Of a stretch of DNA of 5,140 nucleotides, positions 1 to 5,140 are shown piece by piece. The stretch is from assembly GCA_023421635.1 (NCBI GenBank), contig JAEZSU010000009.1:1-5140 (forward strand). Reading direction: 5' to 3'. The notes beneath the pieces were generated by a model. The model ran no database searches and was not told the origin of the DNA. It saw nothing but the letters and a program-made list of their open reading frames with translations. This DNA is from Actinomycetes bacterium (lineage in GTDB: Bacteria > Actinomycetota > Actinomycetes > Actinomycetales > Microbacteriaceae). Made by a program: the position numbers and the translations under genes. The number at the start of each line of letters is the position of its first letter. Within the stretch, counting starts at the first letter, position 1.

Positions 1-570
1 CCGGAGACCGAGATGGTCGCGCAGATCGCGATCGACGCGCTGTCCGCTGCCGCCTCCCCGGCGCCGGTCGCGGTCGATCTCGGCACGGGGTCCGGCGCGA
101 TCGCGCTGGCGCTGGCGACCGAGGTCCCGCACGCCGAGGTGTACGCGGCGGAGAACTCGGTGGACGCGTTCATCTGGACCCGCGAGAACTTCACCGCGGT
201 CGGCGCGCCGAACGCGCACCTGGCGTTCATCGACCTCGCCGTGGCGTTCCCCGAGCTCGACGGCCGCGTGTCGGTGGTCGTGTCGAACCCTCCCTACGTC
301 CCGGATGCGGCGATCCCGCGCGATCCGGAGGTGCGCCTGTACGACCCGCCGCAGGCGTTGTACGGCGGCGAGGACGGCCTCGACGTGGTCCGCGTGCTGA
401 GCGATGTCGGGATGCGGTTGCTGCACCCGGGCGGACTGCTGGTCATCGAGCACGCCGAGGTGCAGGGCGCGGCCGTGCGCGAGCTCCTCACCGCCGCCGG
501 GTGGCGCGCCGCCGCGACCCATCGCGACCTCACGCTGCGCGACCGCGCGACGACCGCCGTCCGTCCCTGA
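1..570 (+). CDS. prmC: Release factor glutamine methyltransferase PrmC (HemK), 5' end missing
   Basis: PrmC transfers a methyl group from S-adenosylmethionine to the glutamine of the GGQ motif in peptide-chain release factors RF1 and RF2. The frame is open from base 1 and its first residues, PETE, match the conserved (R)PETE motif that opens the catalytic domain, so the real start lies upstream and the ATG at 13 is internal. Visible are SAM-binding motif I, DLGTGSG (76–96), the catalytic NPPY motif (286–297), the GGEDGLDVVR segment (about 364–393) and the family-typical C-terminus RDLTLRDRATTA. The 189 residues here form the Rossmann-fold methyltransferase domain; by comparison with the ~277-residue E. 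coli protein, some 90 residues (the release-factor-binding N-terminal domain) are missing to the left. In many Actinobacteria prfA lies just upstream. Nothing suggests a broken gene; it is truncated only by the window edge. Confidence 0.95.
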   Translation, partial: PETEMVAQIAIDALSAAASPAPVAVDLGTGSGAIALALATEVPHAEVYAAENSVDAFIWTRENFTAVGAPNAHLAFIDLAVAFPELDGRVSVVVSNPPYVPDAAIPRDPEVRLYDPPQALYGGEDGLDVVRVLSDVGMRLLHPGGLLVIEHAEVQGAAVRELLTAAGWRAAATHRDLTLRDRATTAVRP

Positions 571-650
571 CGCCCACCTCGGGGCCCTCCGCGCCACCCG
601 GGCGCGTGACCTGCTGCGCGCCGTCCCAGGGGCGGCCCACCCCGGCTGCG

Positions 651-656
651 TAGAAT
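651..656 (+). promoter_or_regulatory. -10 element (TAGAAT) of a likely leaderless promoter for tsaC
   Basis: TAGAAT matches the actinobacterial housekeeping-sigma -10 pattern TANNNT. Only nine bases separate its last T from the ATG at 666, so a start site seven bases downstream would fall at about 663. That leaves a leader of zero to about three bases, too short for a normal ribosome-binding site. I see no convincing -35 hexamer 16–18 bases upstream. Leaderless transcripts with this geometry are common in Actinobacteria. The promoter is inferred from spacing and motif only. Confidence 0.55.
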
Positions 657-665
657 GACGGGGCC

Positions 666-1352
666 ATGTCCTCCCTCTACGACTGCCGCGACGAATCCCA
701 GCTGCTCGCGGGTATGCGCAGTGCGCGTCGCGCGATCAGCCGCGGCGAGCTCATCGTCATGCCCACCGACACCGTGTACGGCATCGCCGCCGACGCGTTC
801 AGCCCCGCCGCGGTCGCGCGGCTGCTGGCGGCCAAGGGCCGCGGGCGTCAGTCGCCCCCGCCCGTGCTCGTCGCCGGGCTCACCACGGTGCGTGCGCTGG
901 TGAGCGACGTCCCCGCCCCGATCGAGGCGCTCGTGGACGCGCACTGGCCGGGGGGCCTCACCGTCGTCCTGCCCGCGCAGCCTTCGCTCTCGTGGGACCT
1001 GGGCGACACCGGCGGCACCGTCGCCGTGCGGATGCCCGCCCATCGGCTCGCCCTGGAGCTGCTGGAGGAGACCGGCCCGCTCGCGGTGTCGAGCGCGAAC
1101 CTCACCGGGCGCCCCGCGGCGGTCAGCATCGGCGAGGCGCAGGAGATGCTGGGGGAGTCGGTCGAGGTGTACCTCGACGACGGCCCCAGTGCGACCGGCG
1201 TCCCCTCCACCATCATCGATGCGACCGGCATCGCGCACGGCGGCAGCGGCCACGTCCGGGTGCTCCGACACGGCGTGATCGACCTGGCGCAGCTGCGCGA
1301 GGTGCTCGGCGACGCGCTGGCGCCGGACGACGAGACCTCCGGCGCCGCGTGA
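666..1352 (+). CDS. tsaC: L-threonylcarbamoyladenylate synthase (TsaC/Sua5/YwlC, YrdC domain)
   Basis: This enzyme makes threonylcarbamoyl-AMP from threonine, bicarbonate and ATP, the first step of t6A modification at A37 of ANN-decoding tRNAs, in the cytoplasm. The 228-residue product is essentially one YrdC domain. It shows PTDTVYGIAADA (33–44), a basic KGRGR segment (57–61) matching the family's KxR nucleotide-binding motif, WPGGLTVVL (94–102), VAVRMP (119–124), SSAN (142–145) containing the conserved SxN, and PSTIID (180–185). It lacks the long C-terminal Sua5 domain of the ~340-residue Sua5/YwlC proteins, so it is the short TsaC type, although databases often call actinobacterial homologues Sua5. 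The ATG at 666 fits the N-terminus and lies next to a -10 element, suggesting leaderless translation. Its stop overlaps the GTG of the next gene (GTGA, 1349–1352). As in M. tuberculosis (Rv1300/Rv1301) it follows prmC; both act in translation. Confidence 0.93.
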   Translation: MSSLYDCRDESQLLAGMRSARRAISRGELIVMPTDTVYGIAADAFSPAAVARLLAAKGRGRQSPPPVLVAGLTTVRALVSDVPAPIEALVDAHWPGGLTVVLPAQPSLSWDLGDTGGTVAVRMPAHRLALELLEETGPLAVSSANLTGRPAAVSIGEAQEMLGESVEVYLDDGPSATGVPSTIIDATGIAHGGSGHVRVLRHGVIDLAQLREVLGDALAPDDETSGAA

Positions 1353-2509
1353 AGCAGTACCTGATCATCGCCGCGATCACCGCGGTCATCACCTTCGCGC
1401 TGTCGTGGGTGGTGTGGAAGGTGGCGCTGCGGTACAAGATCCACCCCCCGATCCGCGAGCGGGACGTGCACAAGACGCCCACGCCGCGACTGGGCGGGGT
1501 GGCGATGTTCCTCGGCGTCGCCGCGGCGTTCCTGTTCTCGTCGACGCAGCCGGGCTTCGCCATCATCTGGGCGGACCCGCTGCCGATGCTCGCGGTGCTG
1601 GGAGCGACGCTGCTCATCGTGCTGGTAGGCGTCGCGGACGACCTGTGGGACCTCGACTGGATGATCAAGCTGGGCGCGCAGGTGCTCGCCGCAGGCATCA
1701 TCGTCTGGTTCGGGCAGTTGCAGATCTCGTCCCTCCCGATCGGCGGCATGACGGTCGGGTCGAGCTGGATGAGCTTCGCCCTCACGGTGTTCTCGATCGT
1801 GCTGGTCATGAACGCGGTGAACTTCATCGACGGTCTCGACGGACTCGTCGCAGGGGTGTGTCTCCTCTCCAACGGCGTGTTCTTCGTCTACTCGTACCTG
1901 CTCGTGCGCGACACCGGCGCCAGCACCTACTTCAACCTGGCCTCGTTCATCGCGGTGGTGCTCATCGGCGCCTGCGTCGGGTTCCTGCCGTTCAACTGGC
2001 ACCCGGCGAAGATGTTCATGGGGGATGCCGGCGCGCTCATGCTGGGGCTGCTGATGGCGACCTCCGCCGTCGCGATCACCGGCCAGATCCAGCCGGCCAT
2101 GCTCGACCCGGACCAGCTCGGCCGCTCGCAGCTGCTGGGCGCGTTCATCCCCATCCTGCTGCCGGTGGCAGTGGTGCTGCTGCCGCTGCTGGACTTCGGG
2201 CTCGCCGTGGTGCGTCGGCTCCGCGCCGGCAAGTCGCCGTTCTCGCCCGACCGCAAGCACCTGCACCACCGGATGCTGGACATGGGCCACTCCGACCTCG
2301 GCGCCGTGCTCATCTTCTACGCCTGGACCGCCGTCATCGGCATGGCGGTGCTGCTCATGTACATCGCGACCCGTGAGGACTGGTACGGCCAGTACTGGAT
2401 CGGCGTCGCGTTCGGCGTGGTGGGCGTTGCCGCCTGCCTCGTCGTCACCCTGCTCCCCGGCCGCCGCGCTGCGCGGCGCCACCCGACACCCGCACCGGAG
2501 ACACCGTGA
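1349..2509 (+). CDS. wecA: Polyprenyl-phosphate N-acetylglucosamine-1-phosphate transferase (WecA/TagO/Rfe family)
   Basis: This integral membrane enzyme transfers a sugar-1-phosphate, typically GlcNAc-1-P from UDP-GlcNAc, to undecaprenyl or decaprenyl phosphate. That begins cell-wall polysaccharide or teichoic-acid synthesis; in mycobacteria the homologue Rv1302 starts the arabinogalactan linker. The 386 residues are rich in hydrophobic helices. Family motifs appear in order: HKTPTPRLGG (41–50), the Mg-binding DD at 97–98 (1637–1642), NAVNFIDGLDGL (155–166), FMGDAG (223–228) and HLHH (304–307). The HxHH motif separates the WecA/TagO branch from MraY. The usual serine after GDxG is alanine here (A229). 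The GTG at 1349 overlaps the tsaC stop (GTGA), has only weak Shine-Dalgarno similarity and gives a normal N-terminal helix, so coupled translation is likely. The C-terminus is basic and proline-rich (386 ends PAPETP). The exact sugar and the polymer served cannot be read from sequence. Confidence 0.9.
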   Translation: MKQYLIIAAITAVITFALSWVVWKVALRYKIHPPIRERDVHKTPTPRLGGVAMFLGVAAAFLFSSTQPGFAIIWADPLPMLAVLGATLLIVLVGVADDLWDLDWMIKLGAQVLAAGIIVWFGQLQISSLPIGGMTVGSSWMSFALTVFSIVLVMNAVNFIDGLDGLVAGVCLLSNGVFFVYSYLLVRDTGASTYFNLASFIAVVLIGACVGFLPFNWHPAKMFMGDAGALMLGLLMATSAVAITGQIQPAMLDPDQLGRSQLLGAFIPILLPVAVVLLPLLDFGLAVVRRLRAGKSPFSPDRKHLHHRMLDMGHSDLGAVLIFYAWTAVIGMAVLLMYIATREDWYGQYWIGVAFGVVGVAACLVVTLLPGRRAARRHPTPAPETP

Positions 2510-2982
2510 CCACCCCCACCACCCCGTCGAGCACCCCGATCCTGCGCACCACCCTCATCTGGTCCGGGGTGGTCACCGCCGCCCTCGCCGTGATCGGCGC
2601 GGTCGCCGGCTTCGCGGTCGGCGGCGGATCGGGACTCGCCAGTGCGCTCGCGGGGGTCGTGGTCGCCGCCGTCTTCCTCGCGATCACCTCCGCCAGCATC
2701 CTCATCGCCAACCGGTGGTTCGGCGACGCGCTCTACGTGCCGATCTTCTTCGGCGTGGTGCTGGGCGGCTGGCTGCTGAAGATCGTGCTGTTCGTCGTCG
2801 CCATGCTGGTGCTGCGCGGGCAGCCGTGGATCGACCCGCCGGTGTTCTTCGTCGCCCTCGTCGTGAGCGTCCTGGCCTCCCTCGCCGTCGACGTGATCGT
2901 GCTGCTGCGCATGCGACTGCCGCAGATCACCACCGCCCTCCCGACCGATCCGGAGGAGGGGGAGCGCACAGACGCCCCCTGA
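2506..2982 (+). CDS. AtpI/Rv1303-like four-helix membrane protein upstream of the ATP synthase operon
   Basis: The 158-residue product has four predicted transmembrane helices, at about 17–38, 44–68, 78–103 and 112–134, a short Thr/Pro-rich N-terminus and an acidic C-terminal tail (PEEGERTDAP). Its position between wecA and atpB matches Rv1303 of M. tuberculosis and the place of atpI in other bacteria. AtpI proteins have been implicated in c-ring assembly or in Mg/Ca handling near ATP synthase, but sequence similarity across this group is weak, so the role here is inferred from topology and position. The GTG at 2506 overlaps the wecA stop (GTGA, 2506–2509) and has a clear GGAG at 2497–2500 with a five-base spacer, supporting this start and coupling to wecA. 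No catalytic motif is visible. A different small membrane protein at the same locus cannot be excluded. Confidence 0.8.
   Translation: MTTPTTPSSTPILRTTLIWSGVVTAALAVIGAVAGFAVGGGSGLASALAGVVVAAVFLAITSASILIANRWFGDALYVPIFFGVVLGGWLLKIVLFVVAMLVLRGQPWIDPPVFFVALVVSVLASLAVDVIVLLRMRLPQITTALPTDPEEGERTDAP
2957..2980 (+). other. GC-rich inverted repeat across the stop codon of the AtpI-like gene
   Basis: AGGGGG (2957–2962) pairs perfectly with CCCCCT (2975–2980) around a 12-base loop, and the last T of the stem is the first base of the TGA stop. No T-run follows, so it is not a classical intrinsic terminator. It could act as a weak attenuator or a 3'-end stabiliser between the wecA-side transcript and the atp operon, or be a chance pairing in GC-rich DNA. 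Confidence 0.25.
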
Positions 2983-2997
2983 CCGGCAGTTCGCGGC

Positions 2998-3025
2998 GTG
3001 AAGGAGCCTGGGAGTTTGATAGGGT
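2998..3025 (+). promoter_or_regulatory. Candidate promoter of the atp operon
   Basis: GTGAAG at 2998–3003, a -35-like hexamer, lies 16 bases before TAGGGT at 3020–3025, a good actinobacterial -10 (TANNNT). The predicted start site is near 3032, giving a leader of about 90 bases before the atpB GTG at 3123. The element sits at the start of a 140-base non-coding stretch whose GC content is lower than its surroundings (about 61% over 3001–3150 by my count). The -35 is weak, so this is a motif-and-context inference. Confidence 0.5.
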
Positions 3026-3041
3026 TGCCTTGCACCCGATC

Positions 3042-3062
3042 GCAGGCGCTCCGCTCGCTTGC
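3042..3062 (+). other. Potential hairpin in the atpB leader (first)
   Basis: GCAGGCG (3042–3048) can pair with CGCTTGC (3056–3062), seven pairs including one G·U, around a seven-base loop. It would lie about 10 bases into the predicted atp transcript. No T-tract follows directly. It may stabilise the 5' end of the mRNA, or be coincidental. Confidence 0.3.
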
Positions 3063-3087
3063 CCGGTCTGTTTCATCGCCCGTCGTC

Positions 3088-3106
3088 GCAACGGTTGTAC
3101 CGATGC
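3088..3106 (+). other. Interrupted palindrome in the atpB leader (second)
   Basis: GCAACGGTTGTACCGATGC is a 19-base dyad: GCA-a-CGGT, a TGT centre, then ACCG-a-TGC. All positions pair except one A·A. It ends ten bases before the Shine-Dalgarno of atpB, so as RNA it would be a hairpin beside the ribosome-binding site, and as DNA it resembles an operator half-site pair downstream of the promoter. No known regulator is assigned. Confidence 0.35.
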
Positions 3107-3115
3107 CCCGAAGCT

Positions 3116-3122
3116 GGAGCCA

Positions 3123-3125
<3 letters not shown>
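3116..3125 (+). promoter_or_regulatory. Ribosome-binding site that sets the atpB GTG start
   Basis: GGAG at 3116–3119 precedes GTG at 3123–3125 with a short three-base spacer. No in-frame ATG occurs before residue 49 of the resulting protein, which lies in the first membrane helix, so the GTG is the best start. A TTG at 3147 is a weaker alternative. Confidence 0.65.
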
Positions 3126-4213
<1,088 letters not shown>

Positions 4214-4241
4214 TCCCTCTCGAGAAAAGTAAGGAGACAGG

Positions 4242-4799
4242 ATGCTGAACGCTCTTGTCATCCGCGCAGCCGAGGAGACCGAGGCGGCGCCCAGTCCGCT
4301 GATCCCGGCGGTGTACGACATCGTCTGGTCGGCCGTCTGCTTCGTCGTCATCCTCTTCGTCTTCTGGCGGGTCGTCCTGCCCAAGATGCAGAAGCTGCTC
4401 GACGAGCGAGCCGCCGCCATCGAGGGCAACATCGAGAAGGCGGATCTCGCCCAGAAGCAGGCCGAGGCGGCGCTCGAGCAGTACACCGCCCAGCTCGCCG
4501 AGGCACGCGCCGAGGCCGGTGAGATCCGTGAGGCCGCCCGTGAGGACGGCAAGAAGATCATCGCCGAGGCCAAGGACGCCGCGACCGCCGAGGCCGCACG
4601 CGTCACCGCGCAGGCCAGTGCCCAGATCGAGGCCGAGCGCCAGGCGGCACTGGTGTCGCTGCGCAGCGAGGTCGGCTCGCTCGCACTGGACCTCGCCGGC
4701 GGCGTCATCGGGGAGAAGCTCCAGGACGACGCGACCGCGCAGAGCGTGGTCGACCGGTTCCTCGCCGACCTCGAGGCCTCCGAGAAGGCGTCGAAGTAA
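4242..4799 (+). CDS. atpF: ATP synthase F0 subunit b
   Basis: Subunit b is the peripheral stalk that holds F1 against the membrane sector. The 185-residue product has a short N-terminus, one membrane helix (about 23–46, YDIVWSAVCFVVILFVFWRVVL), the conserved PKMQKLLDERAAAIEGNIEKAD tether region (starting at Pro47), then a long Ala/Glu/Lys/Arg-rich helix expected to form the coiled-coil dimer (about 50–150). A C-terminal part (about 155–180, GVIGEKLQDD) should bind delta. The ATG at 4242 has a strong AAGGAGA Shine-Dalgarno (4231–4237) five bases from it counting from GGAG. The stop TAA overlaps the atpH start by one base (TAATG). Unlike mycobacteria, which carry a b-delta fusion, b and delta are separate genes here. 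A single b gene with no visible b' copy implies a homodimer, within the limits of this window. Confidence 0.95.
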   Translation: MLNALVIRAAEETEAAPSPLIPAVYDIVWSAVCFVVILFVFWRVVLPKMQKLLDERAAAIEGNIEKADLAQKQAEAALEQYTAQLAEARAEAGEIREAAREDGKKIIAEAKDAATAEAARVTAQASAQIEAERQAALVSLRSEVGSLALDLAGGVIGEKLQDDATAQSVVDRFLADLEASEKASK

Positions 4800-5140
4800 T
4801 GGGCAGCGCGACCACGCACGCACTGGGCGCCGCCCACGCGGCCCTGGACGGGACCCCCGGCATCGACCTCGGTGTCGCGGGGGAGCTGTTCGAGGCCGCG
4901 CGCGCCCTCGCCGACAACTCGCACCTGCGCGCCGCCCTGGCGGATGCGGCCGCGGCCCCCGAGGCACGGCGTGCCGTGGTCTCCACCGTCTTCGGCGGTG
5001 CGCTGACCGCGCCCACGCTGTCGCTGCTCGGCGTCGTCGTCGACCAGCGGTGGTCGTCGGCCGACCACATGGTCGACGGCATCGAGGAGCTCGCGGTGCG
5101 CGCGGCGGGGGGGGGGGGGCCCCCCCCCCCCCCCGCGCGG
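4799..5140 (+). CDS. atpH: ATP synthase F1 subunit delta, 3' end missing
   Basis: Delta sits on top of F1 and joins it to the b stalk. The frame begins at the ATG at 4799, which shares its A with the atpF stop (TAATG), indicating translational coupling; AGAAGG at 4783–4788 is a weak ribosome-binding site. The N-terminus MGSATTHALGAAHAALD followed by AGELFEAARALADNSHLRAALADAAAAPEARRAVVSTVFGG (from about residue 28) is typical of the helical N-terminal domain of actinobacterial delta subunits. The downstream part (LLGVVVDQRWSSADHMVDGIEELAVRAA) also fits. About 103 residues are credible, up to about 5107. After that the frame runs through the G/C homopolymer as Gly and Pro codons, which I do not believe to be real. 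Full-length actinobacterial delta is roughly 260–270 residues, so more than half is missing beyond the edge. Confidence 0.9.
   Translation, partial: MGSATTHALGAAHAALDGTPGIDLGVAGELFEAARALADNSHLRAALADAAAAPEARRAVVSTVFGGALTAPTLSLLGVVVDQRWSSADHMVDGIEELAVRAAGGGGPPPPPAR
5107..5134. repeat. Poly-G/poly-C homopolymer pair at the window end, probable artefact
   Basis: About 13 consecutive G (5107–5119) are followed by about 15 consecutive C (5120–5134) and then GCGCGG. The pair is self-complementary and interrupts atpH. Elsewhere in the window the longest run I noticed is six G near 950–955. A contig-end consensus or basecalling artefact is more likely than biology. Confidence 0.8.

Noticed and set aside
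590..606. A six-pair hairpin CGCGCC/GGCGCG after prmC as a possible terminator
   Set aside because: There is no T-run downstream, and stems of this size are expected by chance in GC-rich DNA.
848..2482. A 544-codon open frame on the - strand opposite tsaC and wecA
   Set aside because: Its product is a low-complexity His/Arg/Asp/Glu-rich sequence with no domain, typical of the antisense shadow of high-GC genes. The + strand carries two recognised families with all motifs.
2373..3122. Upstream extension of the atpB frame through the AtpI-like gene
   Set aside because: The translation is Arg/His/Pro-rich and out of frame with a good membrane protein, then runs through the non-coding leader. 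AtpB similarity begins only after the GTG at 3123.
4218..4225. TCTCGAGA palindrome between atpE and atpF
   Set aside because: It is only eight bases, without a loop for an RNA stem and with no neighbouring regulatory pattern.

Overview
This is a high-GC (roughly 70% by eye) actinobacterial core-genome segment, most likely from Microbacteriaceae (a Microbacterium-like organism). That placement rests on the protein sequences, the frequent GTG starts and GTGA gene overlaps, separate rather than fused b and delta ATP synthase genes, and the gene order. The order prmC – tsaC/sua5 – wecA – small membrane protein – atpB – atpE – atpF – atpH is the arrangement known from Mycobacterium tuberculosis (Rv1300–Rv1307) and other Actinobacteria. 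All genes lie on the + strand.

Left part (1–2982): the 3' two thirds of prmC (release-factor glutamine methyltransferase) enters from the left edge. A 95-base gap follows, carrying a TAGAAT -10 element so close to the next ATG that a leaderless or nearly leaderless mRNA is likely. Then come tsaC (threonylcarbamoyl-AMP synthase for tRNA t6A), wecA (polyprenyl-phosphate sugar-1-phosphate transferase) and a four-helix AtpI/Rv1303-like membrane protein. These three are joined by 4-base GTGA stop/start overlaps and so probably form one translationally coupled transcript.

Right part (2983–5140): a 140-base non-coding interval of lower GC separates the AtpI-like gene from atpB. It holds a candidate promoter, two potential hairpins in the predicted leader, and the Shine-Dalgarno sequence that sets the GTG start of atpB. 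The F0 genes atpB (a), atpE (c) and atpF (b) follow, then the start of atpH (delta), which is cut by the right edge. Key residues for proton translocation are present: Arg195 of subunit a and Glu63 of subunit c. A small hairpin and an A-rich ribosome-binding region precede atpE, which fits the need for many c subunits per complex.

The last ~34 bases are a run of about 13 G followed by about 15 C. This is not credible coding sequence and is probably a contig-end artefact.

I see no mobile element, CRISPR array, RNA gene or novel system. The points worth a second look are the leaderless promoter, the atp leader, the swapped His/Glu pair in subunit a, the atpE upstream hairpin and the G/C tail.
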